A stretch of DNA of 64,000 nt from Clostridiales bacterium. GTDB taxonomy: Bacteria > Bacillota > Clostridia > Christensenellales > CAG-138. A program made the translations under genes and the position numbers. Shown in pieces: positions 1 through 8,093 of the stretch. The stretch is taken from contig JAAYUE010000013.1 in assembly GCA_012517905.1 (NCBI GenBank), forward strand, positions 75,106 to 139,105. The letters run 5' to 3'. Numbering within the stretch: the first letter of the stretch is position 1; every line of letters begins with the position of its first letter. The notes under the pieces are model-generated. The model did not search any database, had not been told where the DNA came from, and saw only the letters and a program-made list of their open reading frames with translations.

Positions 1-2
1 AC

Positions 3-995
3 CCCGTTTCCATCCCGCTGGATGATCCGGACACCATGCGCATCTACATCGCAAGCGATTCGCTGAAGGTGGACCTTTCGGCGATCGACTGCCGCGTCGG
101 CACGCTCGGCACGCCGGAGTTCGGCACAGGGTTTGTGCGCGGCGTGCTGGATGCGACGCAGCCGACCACCATGGAGGAGCTCGTGCGCATTTCGGGCCTG
201 ACGCACGGCACGGACGTCTGGCTCGGCAACGCGGAGCCGCTCGTCAACAATCACATCGCCAAGCTCAACGAGGTCATCTGCACGCGCGACGACATCATGA
301 ACTATCTGATTCTGCACGGCGTCGATGCGTCCAGCTCGTTCAAGATCATGGAGTCCGTTCGAAAAGGCAAGGGGCTCAAGCCGGACATGGAGCAGAAGCT
401 GCTGGACAACGAAATCCCCGCGTGGTACATCGACTCCTGCAAAAAAATCAAGTATATGTTCCCGCGCGGACACGCCGTGGCATATACCATGATGAGCTTT
501 CGCGTCGCCTACTACAAGGTGCACTATCCGCTGGAGTTTTACAGCGTATATTTCACCGTGCGCGCGGATCTGTTCGACGTTTCGCTTGCGGCGGGCGGTG
601 CGGAGCGCGTGCTTGAGACCATCCGTGAGCTAGAGCGCGCCGCGGCGAAGATGACGGACTCCGAAAAGGGACGCACGAAGGACATCGTCACCATCCTCGA
701 GGTCGTGTATGAGATGAACCTGCGCGGCATCGAGCTGCTGCCGGTCGATCTGTACAAGTCCGACGCGACGAAGTTTCTCGTGGAGGACGGCGCGCTGCGC
801 CCGCCGTTCAACTCCATCCCCGGCGTGGGCAGCAACGCGGCGGTGTCGCTGGTCGAGCACCGCGCGGGGCAGGTCTTCCACACGATCGAGGAGTTTCAGG
901 CGCTCACCAAGGCAAACAGCGGCGTCGTTGCGGCCATGGAGAAGTGTGGTTGTTTTGAAGGCATGGAGAAGACGGCCCAGATTTCGTTGTTTTAG
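3..995 (+). CDS. polC: DNA polymerase III PolC-type, C-terminal part (5' end outside window)
   Basis: This is the last 330 residues of the Gram-positive replicative DNA polymerase. The frame is open from the first bases of the window, so the start lies upstream. Visible family signatures are the IPLDDP stretch at the left edge, the GLTHGTDVW block, the TRDDIMNYL block, and a (HhH)-like segment IPGVGSNAA near residue 265. The protein ends in QISLF, which fits the C-terminal beta-clamp-binding pentapeptide known for PolC (consensus QLSLF-like). The 3' end of the gene, including this tail and the stop, is copied twice more just downstream (942-1133). No other replication gene is visible in the window. 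Confidence 0.96.
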   Translation, partial: PVSIPLDDPDTMRIYIASDSLKVDLSAIDCRVGTLGTPEFGTGFVRGVLDATQPTTMEELVRISGLTHGTDVWLGNAEPLVNNHIAKLNEVICTRDDIMNYLILHGVDASSSFKIMESVRKGKGLKPDMEQKLLDNEIPAWYIDSCKKIKYMFPRGHAVAYTMMSFRVAYYKVHYPLEFYSVYFTVRADLFDVSLAAGGAERVLETIRELERAAAKMTDSEKGRTKDIVTILEVVYEMNLRGIELLPVDLYKSDATKFLVEDGALRPPFNSIPGVGSNAAVSLVEHRAGQVFHTIEEFQALTKANSGVVAAMEKCGCFEGMEKTAQISLF

Positions 996-1133
996 TTGAA
1001 CAGAAAAGTGCGGCTGCTTTGAGGGCATGGAGAAGACTGCCCGGATTTCGCTGTTTTAGTTGAACAGAAAAGTGCGGTTATTTTGAGGGCGTGGAGAAGA
1101 CGGCCCAGATTTCGCTATTTTAATTAAACAGAA
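942..1133 (+). repeat. Three 64-bp tandem copies of the polC 3' end
   Basis: Units at 942-1005, 1006-1069 and 1070-1133, followed by the first few bases of a fourth. Unit 1 is the real end of polC (17 codons, stop, 10 bases of spacer). Because 64 is not a multiple of three, units 2 and 3 lie in the other two frames, yet each still encodes the same 17-residue tail ending in ISLF and its own stop (TAG, TAG, TAA). Units 1 and 2 differ at about 7 positions, nearly all at third codon positions. Units 2 and 3 have no start or SD site of their own. Confidence 0.95.
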
Positions 1134-1244
1134 AAGTATGGAATAGCGTCTTGCAGTTTTGCAAGAATTCTGGCATTCCGAAACGAAAGAAACGCCAAAA
1201 ATCGTCCGCAATGTCCTGAAACCCCCATATATTGTCATTTTTCC

Positions 1245-1273
1245 TTGACGCGTAACAATCGTCGATATATAAT
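1245..1273 (+). promoter_or_regulatory. Sigma-A type promoter for rny
   Basis: TTGACG at 1245-1250 and TATAAT at 1268-1273 with a 17-base spacer. It leaves an untranslated leader of roughly 150 bases before rny. The interval 1134-1244 holds nothing else recognisable. Confidence 0.8.
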
Positions 1274-1427
1274 TTTAGGAGTAATCCTGCACTCTTATGG
1301 TGTGTTCATAATAGATCGGAATTTTGAAACAATGGCGACGTGCAATTGGCTCAAATGTGGATAGATGTTATGAAGTGACCGTGCAGAGATGTGCGGTTAC
1401 ATTTTTTATAGATCGGAGAAACATCAT

Positions 1428-2969
1428 ATGTTGTGGTGGCTTTACCCAGTCATCGGCATCTTGGCGCTGCTCTCCGGTTTCCTCATTGGATACGCTTATC
1501 GCCGGAACGTCGCGGAAGCGAAGGTGGCAAAGGCGGAGGACGCCGTAAAAAAGCTCTATGACGATGCCCAGAGAAAGGCCGAAGAGGTCAAGAAGGAAAA
1601 GGTCCTCGAGGCAAAAGAAGAAGTGTTTAAAATTCGCTCCGAAGCGGAAAGAGAAAACCGTGAGCGCCGCGGAGAGATTCAAAGAAACGAAAGGCGCATT
1701 TTTCAGAGAGAGGAGATTCTTGACAAGAAGGCGGATTCGCTCGACAAGCGCGAGGCCGCAATCGCAAACCGCGAGGCGGAGATCGAAGAAGCGGAAGCAT
1801 CCGTCAAGGCGCTTCACGAGCAGGAAATCCACGAGCTGGAAAAGATTTCGGGACTCTCCATGGAAGACGCCCGCAACATGCTGCTGGCCAACGTGGAGCG
1901 GGAGACGAGACACGAAGCGGCGCTGCTGATTCGTGACATTGAGTCCAAGACGAAGGAAGAGGCCGACAAGCGCGCGAGAAACATTATTTCGATGGCAATC
2001 CAGCGCTGCGCGGCGGACCACGTCGCGGAGGCGACGGTATCCGTCGTGGCGCTGCCCAACGACGACATGAAAGGCCGCATCATCGGCCGCGAGGGGCGCA
2101 ACATCCGCGCGCTGGAGACGGCGACGGGCGTAGATCTCATCATCGACGACACACCCGAGGCGGTCATCCTCTCGGGATTTGATCCCGTTCGGCGCGAAGT
2201 GGCGCGCATCGCGCTGGAAAAGCTCATTCTCGACGGGCGCATCCATCCCGCGCGCATCGAAGAGATGGTCGAAAAGGCGCGCAAAGAAGTCGACACGACC
2301 ATCCGCGAGGCTGGCGAAGCCGCCGTTCTTGAGGTGGGCGTCAACGGCCTGCATCACGAGCTGGTTCGCTATCTCGGGCGCATGAAGTACCGCACAAGCT
2401 ACGGACAGAACGTGCTCAAGCACTCCATCGAGGTTGCGCATCTGGCAGGCATCATGGCCGCCGAACTCGGCGCGAACGTGGCCCTTGCCAAGCGCGCGGG
2501 CCTGCTGCACGACCTCGGCAAGTCCATCGACCACGAGGTCGAGGGCACGCATGCGCAGATCGGCGCCGACCTTGCCAAGAAGTTCCGCGAAAACAACGCC
2601 ATCATCCACGCGATCATGGCGCACCATGGGGACGTGGAACCGCAGACGGTGGAAGCCGTGCTCGTGCAGGCGGCGGATGCAATCTCCGCGGCGCGTCCCG
2701 GCGCAAGGCGCGAGACGCTGGAAAGCTACATCAAACGGCTTGAGAAGCTCGAAGAGATCGCAAACTCGTTCGACGGCGTGGATACGTCCTTCGCCATTCA
2801 GGCGGGCCGCGAAATCCGCATCATCGTCAAGCCGGACCGCGTCAGCGACAGCGACGTCGTGATCCTGGCAAAGGACATCGCAAAGCGCATCGAAGCGGAA
2901 CTCGAGTACCCTGGCCAGATCAAGGTCAGCGTCATTCGGGAAACGCGAACGGTGGACTACGCGAAGTAA
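1428..2969 (+). CDS. rny: Ribonuclease Y
   Basis: Membrane-anchored endoribonuclease that starts mRNA turnover in Bacillota. The 513-residue length matches the family. In order: an N-terminal membrane helix (about residues 3-22), a long charged coiled coil (about 25-190), a KH RNA-binding domain with [10 protein letters not shown] near residue 213, and an HD phosphohydrolase domain with [10 protein letters not shown] near 331, the catalytic HD pair in LLHDLGKS near 360, and MAHHGD. The start at 1428 is chosen over an in-frame ATG at 1389 because GGAG at 1415-1418 sits 9 bases before it and it places the membrane helix at the N terminus. It is transcribed alone, between its own promoter and a hairpin. 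Confidence 0.97.
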   Translation: MLWWLYPVIGILALLSGFLIGYAYRRNVAEAKVAKAEDAVKKLYDDAQRKAEEVKKEKVLEAKEEVFKIRSEAERENRERRGEIQRNERRIFQREEILDKKADSLDKREAAIANREAEIEEAEASVKALHEQEIHELEKISGLSMEDARNMLLANVERETRHEAALLIRDIESKTKEEADKRARNIISMAIQRCAADHVAEATVSVVALPNDDMKGRIIGREGRNIRALETATGVDLIIDDTPEAVILSGFDPVRREVARIALEKLILDGRIHPARIEEMVEKARKEVDTTIREAGEAAVLEVGVNGLHHELVRYLGRMKYRTSYGQNVLKHSIEVAHLAGIMAAELGANVALAKRAGLLHDLGKSIDHEVEGTHAQIGADLAKKFRENNAIIHAIMAHHGDVEPQTVEAVLVQAADAISAARPGARRETLESYIKRLEKLEEIANSFDGVDTSFAIQAGREIRIIVKPDRVSDSDVVILAKDIAKRIEAELEYPGQIKVSVIRETRTVDYAK

Positions 2970-2986
2970 CATAAGCAAACAGATTC

Positions 2987-3015
2987 GGGGCATGGTTCGC
3001 CATGCCCCGTTTGTC
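2987..3015 (+). terminator. Rho-independent terminator after rny
   Basis: Perfect 9-bp stem GGGGCATGG / CCATGCCCC (2987-2995 and 3000-3008) with a TTCG loop, followed by a short T-containing run. The T tract is weak, so read-through into the dipeptidase gene is possible. Confidence 0.7.
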
Positions 3016-3069
3016 GCTCAAATCAAAACACGGTCTGTCTCCGTCGGGGCAGACGCACGGAGGTAAGCC

Positions 3070-3993
3070 ATGTTTCCAGTTGCGGACGGACACTGCGACT
3101 ATCTCTACGGCGCGGTGCAGTCCGGATACGATCTCAAAAATCCGAAGCGCGCGCAGGCGATCCGGCTGGAGGACCTCATGCGCGGCGGCGTCGCGCTGCA
3201 GTTTTTCGCCTGCTGGATCGATACCGCGCTGCAGTCCCCGCCGCTGCATCAATGCATCGCCATGATCGACGCCTACCATCGCATGCTGGAAACATACGAC
3301 GAGCTCACGCCGCTGACGCGCGACTTTGCGCCGGAGAGCGGCAAGATCGCAACGGTGCTCAGCGTTGAGGGCGGGGAAGCGGTGGACGGCAGCCTGTCGG
3401 TGCTGCGCGTGCTCTATCGCCTCGGCGTGCGGGCCATGACGCTGACGTGGAACGAAAACAACGAGCTGGCTGGCGCGGCGATGGGCCGCGGCAACAAAGG
3501 ACTGAGCGCGATCGGACGGGACATCATAGACGAGATGTGTGCGCTCGGCATGGCGATCGACGTTTCCCATCTGAGCGATCGCGGCATCGAGCAGGTGCTC
3601 GCGCGCGCAACGCGGCCGGTGTTCGCCTCGCACTCCAACGCGCGCGGCGTGCATGACCATCCGCGCTCGCTCAGCGACGCGCTGATTCGCGACATCGCAA
3701 AGCAGGGCGGCACGGTCGGCGTCAATTTCTATTACCAGCAGCTGACAAAAAACGCGGAAGCATGCATCGACGATATTCTGCGGCATATCTGCCGCGTGGT
3801 GGAAATCGGCGGCGTCGGCTGCTGCGCCATCGGTTCCGATCTGGACGGTATGCAGCAATATCCGAAGGATCTCAAGACCAGCCGGGATTTTCCCGCGCTG
3901 TTCGACGCGTTGATCCGGCACGGGTTTTCGGAGGCGGACGTCTATCGAATTGCGTATCAGAACCTGCGGGACTACATCGTCCAGTTTGTCTGA
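3070..3993 (+). CDS. Membrane dipeptidase family protein (peptidase M19)
   Basis: Predicted zinc dipeptidase of the renal dipeptidase family, acting on dipeptides and sometimes D-amino-acid containing ones. The 307-residue length is usual for bacterial members. Metal-ligand motifs are visible in order: GHCD near the N terminus, the glutamate in SVEGGEA, the histidine in DVSHLSD, the histidine in ASHSNAR, and the aspartate in GSDLDG near the C terminus. No signal peptide is seen, so a cytoplasmic location is inferred. GGAGG at 3059-3063 lies 6 bases before the ATG. It stands between rny and an amino-acid ABC transporter, which fits peptide or amino-acid use, though they need not be co-transcribed. 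Confidence 0.92.
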   Translation: MFPVADGHCDYLYGAVQSGYDLKNPKRAQAIRLEDLMRGGVALQFFACWIDTALQSPPLHQCIAMIDAYHRMLETYDELTPLTRDFAPESGKIATVLSVEGGEAVDGSLSVLRVLYRLGVRAMTLTWNENNELAGAAMGRGNKGLSAIGRDIIDEMCALGMAIDVSHLSDRGIEQVLARATRPVFASHSNARGVHDHPRSLSDALIRDIAKQGGTVGVNFYYQQLTKNAEACIDDILRHICRVVEIGGVGCCAIGSDLDGMQQYPKDLKTSRDFPALFDALIRHGFSEADVYRIAYQNLRDYIVQFV

Positions 3994-4113
3994 CGGGTAA
4001 AAATGCGTTCGAACTCATTTTGTCTATCTGTCCGAGGTTTGTTTTTCAATCGTAGAATTCGCGGACGTTCGGTATAAATTATGCTATAAATACTTATAAT
4101 TATAAATTTAATA

Positions 4114-4142
4114 TTGACAGTATATTATATATATGCTATCTT
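4114..4142 (+). promoter_or_regulatory. Promoter of the amino-acid ABC transporter operon
   Basis: TTGACA at 4114-4119, 17-base spacer, TATCTT at 4137-4142. The surrounding 4075-4135 stretch is very AT-rich, as is common for strong promoters in GC-rich genomes. Confidence 0.7.
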
Positions 4143-4157
4143 GTATCACAAACAAAG

Positions 4158-4185
4158 GTGTTGATTGGTCAACACTTTATTTTTT
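4158..4185 (+). promoter_or_regulatory. Leader hairpin with T tract (attenuator or operator)
   Basis: Perfect inverted repeat GTGTTGA / TCAACAC (4158-4164 and 4169-4175) with a TTGG loop, followed directly by a T-rich run to 4185 and then the SD site of the transporter gene. It starts about 10 bases after the expected transcription start. It has the shape of an intrinsic terminator placed ahead of the first gene, or of an operator just downstream of +1. The stem is only 7 bp. Confidence 0.5.
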
Positions 4186-4201
4186 GGGAGGTTCGGTAAA
4201 G

Positions 4202-5059
4202 ATGAAAAAGAAGATTATAGCAATCGTATCGGCGATTTTGGTTCTGGCGATGTTCGCATCCTGCGCCGCGCCGAAAGCGGCCGAAGCAACGCAGGCGCCC
4301 GAAGTGACGGAAGCACCCGTTGCGGAAGCGACCGCCGCGCCGGAAGCGCCCGCAGGCCCCATTCTCATGCAGGACGGCGTTCTCACCGTTGGCATGGAAG
4401 TCGGTTATCCTCCTTTCGAGGATTTTGCCGAGGACGGCACGACCCCCGTCGGATATGACGTCGACTTCGCCACTGCCCTCGGCGAAAAGCTCGGCCTCAG
4501 CGTCGTCTTCATCAACACCGCATGGGACGGCATCTTCCAGGGAATCGGCGTCAACTATGACTGCGTCATCTCCGCCGTGACCATCACCCCGGAGCGTCAG
4601 GAGACCATGCTCTTCTCGGATCCTTATATCAACAACTATCAGGCGGTCGTTGTCCGCGCCGACTATGACGGCACCATCGCCAGCTTCCAGGACTTGGACG
4701 GCTTTGCCATCGCCGTTCAGAAGGAAACGACTTCCGACATCCTGATGTCCGACTATGTCGCGACCGGCTCGATCACCTGCACGATCTCTGCGAATGAAAA
4801 GGTTACAACGTGCTTCACGCAGCTGCAGAACGGCGAAGTTGACGCGGTTGTCGTAGACTCGACCGTCGCGACCGGCTACATCGCCGCCAATCCCGACCTG
4901 TATAAGCTCGCGTTCCAGGATGAGAGCGAGCCGGAGCAGTTCGGCGTAGCCATGGGCCTCGACAACACGGCGCTGCAGGCTGCAATCAACGAAGCCATTG
5001 CGCAGCTGACGTCGGAAGGGTTCTTTGAAGACAGCATCGCATACTGGTTCGGCAAATAA
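4202..5059 (+). CDS. Amino-acid ABC transporter substrate-binding lipoprotein
   Basis: Extracytoplasmic solute receptor (285 residues) of the polar amino-acid family. The N terminus has basic residues, a hydrophobic stretch and a lipobox FASC, so Cys about 22 should be lipidated and anchor it outside the membrane. A low-complexity linker rich in Ala, Pro, Glu and Thr follows, then the type 2 periplasmic-binding fold (VGMEVGYPPFEDF, later GYDVDFATALGEKLG). The start at 4202 is set by GGGAGG at 4186-4191; an upstream in-frame ATG at 4133 lies inside the promoter. The permease and ATPase follow, so this is a complete importer. Substrate cannot be told from sequence; polar amino acids are the family norm. 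Confidence 0.93.
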   Translation: MKKKIIAIVSAILVLAMFASCAAPKAAEATQAPEVTEAPVAEATAAPEAPAGPILMQDGVLTVGMEVGYPPFEDFAEDGTTPVGYDVDFATALGEKLGLSVVFINTAWDGIFQGIGVNYDCVISAVTITPERQETMLFSDPYINNYQAVVVRADYDGTIASFQDLDGFAIAVQKETTSDILMSDYVATGSITCTISANEKVTTCFTQLQNGEVDAVVVDSTVATGYIAANPDLYKLAFQDESEPEQFGVAMGLDNTALQAAINEAIAQLTSEGFFEDSIAYWFGK

Positions 5060-5106
5060 GAGCCGTTTTGCCAACGGTACGAAATACAGTTGAATAGTGG
5101 TAGCAG

Positions 5107-6147
5107 ATGCGCAATTTAAAAAAGCTCGTCGATTTTAAAAACTGGAAACGCTCATCGCTGACAGTCGCCATAGTTATTATGGCGACTGCAGCGCTTTTTG
5201 TGATTCTTTCCATCCTCAACGTTTCGGAGCAGCAGATGATCGATCGCGCTTCCGATACGATGAAGCAGATGATAGAAGACGAAAAGGACAGCGCACGAAA
5301 ATATGTGACGATCACCTATAACAACCTGGGTGTGGTCAGTTATATTTCGTTCTCCACCTCTGGGGCAAGCGCTCTGAAAGAATCCTACGTTGGATTTGCG
5401 GGCAGCATCTACAGCGCCGAAAGCGGTGGCTGGAAGTTTGTCGGGCAGATGGTGAACTACACCTACCGGATGCTGGGTTCCGGCGAAAACCTGCTGCACG
5501 GCGTGAAGCTGACGCTTTTGCTGACCACCCTGTCCATGGCGTTTGGTTCCATCCTCAGCGTATTCCTCGCGCTTGGGAAAATTTCGGAAAACAAGTTCAT
5601 CAGCAAGATCAGCAGCGCCTATATCTTCTTTTTCAGAGGAACGCCGCTGTTGATTCAGCTGTTTGTGGTGTATTTTTCGGTGCCCGGCATCTTCGGTTTC
5701 TCCTGGCGGAGCCTGTTCAATGCGGCGGATCCGGAGGCGGTCTACAAGGGCGCGTTTCTCGCGGCGTTGATCGCGTTTACCCTCAACGCAGCGGCGTACT
5801 GCGCGGAGATCGTCCGCGCGGCGATCCAGTCCATCGACAAAGGGCAAAACGAGGCATCCAAGGCGCTCGGCATGAGCTATGGACAGATGATGCGCACCGT
5901 CATCATCCCGCAGTCGATCCGGCGCATGATTCCGCCGCTGTGCAACGAGTTTGTCATGATGATCAAAGACGTTTCCCTGGTGTTCGCCATTTCTCTGATG
6001 GACATCACGACCATCTCGAAGACCATTATGACCAGCGAAGGAAATTATCTCGTGTTCGTCCCAGCGCTGCTGATCTATCTGGTGATCACGGCGATTTTCA
6101 CGTATATATTTGGCAAGATCGAAAAACGGCTTTCGATTTACGAGTAG
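5107..6147 (+). CDS. Amino-acid ABC transporter permease with N-terminal extension
   Basis: Inner-membrane subunit of the importer (346 residues). The C-terminal two thirds is a standard HisM/GlnP-type permease: NLLHGVKLTLLLTTLSM begins the core near residue 128, and the EAA loop with EASKALGMSYGQM lies near 250. The first ~125 residues are unusual: one predicted membrane helix (about 17-38) followed by about 85 polar residues not found in typical 220-residue permeases. The SD site is poor. It lies 47 bases after the receptor gene and 9 bases before the ATPase gene. The extension might be a second extracytoplasmic domain; this is inference. Confidence 0.92.
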   Translation: MRNLKKLVDFKNWKRSSLTVAIVIMATAALFVILSILNVSEQQMIDRASDTMKQMIEDEKDSARKYVTITYNNLGVVSYISFSTSGASALKESYVGFAGSIYSAESGGWKFVGQMVNYTYRMLGSGENLLHGVKLTLLLTTLSMAFGSILSVFLALGKISENKFISKISSAYIFFFRGTPLLIQLFVVYFSVPGIFGFSWRSLFNAADPEAVYKGAFLAALIAFTLNAAAYCAEIVRAAIQSIDKGQNEASKALGMSYGQMMRTVIIPQSIRRMIPPLCNEFVMMIKDVSLVFAISLMDITTISKTIMTSEGNYLVFVPALLIYLVITAIFTYIFGKIEKRLSIYE

Positions 6148-6156
6148 GGTGTGGCA

Positions 6157-6927
6157 ATGAACGATTATCAGTACATCATCAAAACCGAACATCTATATAA
6201 GAGCTTTGGATCGCTGGAGGTCTTAAAGGACATCAACCTTGCCGTCAAAAAAGGCGAGGTAATCTGCATCATCGGCCCGTCCGGCGCGGGAAAATCCACC
6301 TATCTGCGCTCCCTGAACCAGCTGGAAAAGATCACGAGCGGGAAGATTTTCATCAAGGACAAGCTGTTTCTGCACAGAGAGCACAACAGGACCATACACA
6401 GGGTTGATCCGGAAGAGCAGAAAGCCATGCTGCTGGAGATGGGCATGGTCTTTCAGCGGTTCAATCTGTTTCCGCACAAGACCGTTCTGGAAAACGTGAT
6501 GATCGCGCAGATGCTGGTTCGCAAGAAGTCGAAGGAAGACGCGAAAAAGCTGGCGGAGGAGATCATCGCAAGGGTCGGCCTGTCCGATAAAACCGACGTT
6601 TACCCGAGCAAGCTTTCCGGCGGCCAGCAGCAGCGCGTCGCCATTGCGCGCGCGCTGGCGATGGAGCCCGAAATCATGCTGTTTGACGAACCGACCAGCG
6701 CGCTGGACCCGGAGCTCGTCGGCGAGGTGCTCAACGTCATGAAGACGCTGGCAAAGCAGGGCATGACCATGCTCTGCGTCACGCACGAAATGGGGTTTGC
6801 CAGAGAGGTTGCCGACCGCGTCGTGTTCATGGCGGACGGCATGATTCTCGAGGAAGGGGAGCCGAAAGCTCTGTTCGACCACCCGACCAACGAAAAGGCG
6901 ATCAGCTTTTTAAGAAGCGTCCTGTAA
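6157..6927 (+). CDS. Amino-acid ABC transporter ATP-binding protein
   Basis: Cytoplasmic ATPase of the polar amino-acid importer (256 residues). Walker [11 protein letters not shown]-loop region [11 protein letters not shown], signature LSGGQQQR, Walker B with [13 protein letters not shown], and the switch histidine in VTHEMGFA are all present and in order, as in HisP/GlnQ proteins. An in-frame GTG at 6151 is possible, but the AGGG at 6146-6149 is 7 bases from the ATG at 6157, so that start is preferred. Last gene of the transporter operon. No clear hairpin terminator follows before the tRNA-Trp promoter. Confidence 0.95.
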   Translation: MNDYQYIIKTEHLYKSFGSLEVLKDINLAVKKGEVICIIGPSGAGKSTYLRSLNQLEKITSGKIFIKDKLFLHREHNRTIHRVDPEEQKAMLLEMGMVFQRFNLFPHKTVLENVMIAQMLVRKKSKEDAKKLAEEIIARVGLSDKTDVYPSKLSGGQQQRVAIARALAMEPEIMLFDEPTSALDPELVGEVLNVMKTLAKQGMTMLCVTHEMGFAREVADRVVFMADGMILEEGEPKALFDHPTNEKAISFLRSVL

Positions 6928-6943
6928 TTTGATAAATATCAAC

Positions 6944-6972
6944 TTGCAATTCTCAAAAAATCATGCGATAAT
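6944..6972 (+). promoter_or_regulatory. Promoter for tRNA-Trp
   Basis: TTGCAA at 6944-6949, 17-base spacer, GATAAT at 6967-6972. The predicted start lies about 80 bases before the tRNA, implying a 5' leader to be removed by RNase P. Confidence 0.6.
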
Positions 6973-7060
6973 ACAAAACGTCGGTTTTGAAGATTTCGAC
7001 AACCGGCAGGTCGACGGCTCGCGTTTCCCAAGCGGCTTGGAAAGTCGTCGGCAGGCATAT

Positions 7061-7134
7061 AGGGGCATGATGTAATGGTAACATAGCGGTCTCCAAAACC
7101 GTTCTTCTGGGTTCGAGTCCTAGTGCCCCTGCCA
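7061..7134 (+). tRNA. tRNA-Trp (anticodon CCA)
   Basis: Acceptor stem AGGGGCA / TGCCCCT closes at 7061-7067 and 7124-7130. The anticodon arm GCGGT-CTCCAAA-ACCGT gives CCA at positions 34-36. The T arm has the normal GTTCGAGTCC loop, and CCA is encoded at 7132-7134. A strong hairpin follows immediately. Confidence 0.95.
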
Positions 7135-7170
7135 AAGCAAAAGGCCATCCATTGGATGGCCTTTTGCTTT
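7134..7170 (+). terminator. Terminator after tRNA-Trp
   Basis: A perfect 17-bp stem (7134-7150 with 7154-7170) with a 3-base loop. The stem core is GGCCATCC / GGATGGCC flanked by A and T runs. It reads as a rho-independent terminator on either strand. Confidence 0.85.
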
Positions 7171-7189
7171 GCAATGGTTCAGTCAGGAC

Positions 7190-7317
7190 GAGAAGCCGCG
7201 TTAAGAAAACGCCGCGGTGTCGGCGTTTTCAGCGGCAGGGGAGCGCCGCCGAGAGGCCGCGCCGCGCGAAGCGCAAGCCACCCGCAGGCGAAGCGGAGAG
7301 TCCGAGTCCCCCTGCCA
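7190..7317 (+). repeat. GC-rich repeat joined to a tRNA-like 3' end (copy 1)
   Basis: The stretch 7171-7354 has no gene. It holds a GC-rich segment containing CCGCGG, CGGC, GGGG and CCGCC blocks, then the core at 7263-7296 (GAAGCGCAAGCC, then CAGGCGAAGCGG), and then 7297-7317, which ends in GTCCGAGTCCCCCTGCCA. That end resembles the T loop, acceptor strand and CCA of tRNA-Trp with about three bases missing. The same core occurs at 42336-42366 and 43358-43395 beside tRNA-Ser. The GGCAGGGG at about 7234 can pair with CCCCTGCC at the other end, so the RNA could fold on itself. Confidence 0.7.
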
Positions 7318-7354
7318 AATAAAGACACCGCCTATTTGGGTTGTGTCTTTATTT
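7317..7354 (+). terminator. Hairpin terminator after the tRNA-like 3' end
   Basis: AAATAAAGACAC (7317-7328) pairs with GTGTCTTTATTT (7343-7354) around a 14-base loop. Its position just after a CCA mirrors the hairpin after the real tRNA-Trp, which suggests it is the original terminator of a displaced tRNA 3' end. Confidence 0.6.
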
Positions 7355-7496
7355 GTAATCGCTTCCAACCGTCCGGCGAGCAGAAACGATTTGTCCGCAT
7401 CGGCTTTGAATCCGTCCTGATTTTGCTGTCATTTTTGATTGCTTTTCGATATACTGCAATATAAGCGATACCATGCAAAGGGACGGAGATTCTTAC

Positions 7497-8015
7497 ATGA
7501 CAAACCATCACACAGATGCAAACAGACAAAAGTATTCCGGCGTCATTCGTGTCCTGTTTTTGGTCTATCTGCTTTTTCTGATTTGGGCGATCCTCTGGAA
7601 ATTCAATCCGCCATATGTCGGCAACGATCTGTTTCGCTCCCTCAACCTGATCCCGTTCAACGGCAACTCGTTTTCCGAGATGCGGTTCAATGTGCTGATC
7701 TTCATTCCGTTCGGCTTTTTCTGCTCCGCGCTGTTACCGGAGCACACGTTTTTCAGAAAAGTTCTTTTCGCGTTTCTTGCCAGCACCGCATTGGAAGCGA
7801 TTCAATATGTACTTGGAATCGGGCACAGCGACGTGACCGATGTCGTCATGAACACACTCGGCGGCATCGTCGGAATCGCAGCGTATTTTGCATTGGCAAA
7901 ACTATTTCCCGGCAAAAAAAGCATAGCGACGCTGATCGCCTGCCTGCTCGTCACCGCTCTTGTGCTTGCCGCGGTCGCGTTCTTCGCGCTGCTCGGGCGA
8001 ATCCGCATCGCCTGA
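7497..8015 (+). CDS. VanZ-like membrane protein
   Basis: A 172-residue polytopic membrane protein of the VanZ-like family. The family pattern is visible: the first helix (VLFLVYLLFLIWAILW), then NLIPF, NVLIFIPFGF, and the SALEAIQ-type region seen here as TALEAIQYVLGIGHSDVTDVVMNTLG. VanZ confers low teicoplanin resistance in enterococci; the role of most homologues is unknown and no van genes are nearby. GGAG at 7485-7488 is 8 bases from the ATG at 7497, which is preferred over the in-frame ATG at 7473. It sits alone after the tRNA-Trp repeat region, a common place for acquired DNA. Confidence 0.85.
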   Translation: MTNHHTDANRQKYSGVIRVLFLVYLLFLIWAILWKFNPPYVGNDLFRSLNLIPFNGNSFSEMRFNVLIFIPFGFFCSALLPEHTFFRKVLFAFLASTALEAIQYVLGIGHSDVTDVVMNTLGGIVGIAAYFALAKLFPGKKSIATLIACLLVTALVLAAVAFFALLGRIRIA

Positions 8016-8052
8016 CTTCTGCGGATGATTTCAAATTGCTTGCATGAAAAGA

Positions 8053-8080
8053 ACCGCCCTCGTCTGAGAGCGGTCCTTTG
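8053..8080 (-). terminator. Terminator between VanZ-like and SPFH genes
   Basis: ACCGCCCTC / GAGAGCGGT (8053-8061 and 8066-8074, one mismatch) around GTCT. On the minus strand it is followed by TCTTTTC, which suits the SPFH gene; on the plus strand CCTTTG could also end the VanZ-like transcript. Confidence 0.6.
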
Positions 8081-8093
8081 CTGTCTGTTATGC

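Noticed and set aside
942-1133. Possible CRISPR array
   Set aside because: The repeats are directly adjacent, 64 bp long and copy the polC end; there are no unique spacers or cas genes.
4133-4201. Extra 23 residues at the N terminus of the substrate-binding protein
   Set aside because: They would start within the -10 box and bury the signal peptide; the SD at 4186 supports 4202.
8053-8074. Operator between VanZ-like and SPFH genes
   Set aside because: The inverted repeat lies between 3' ends of convergent genes and has T runs, so a terminator explains it.
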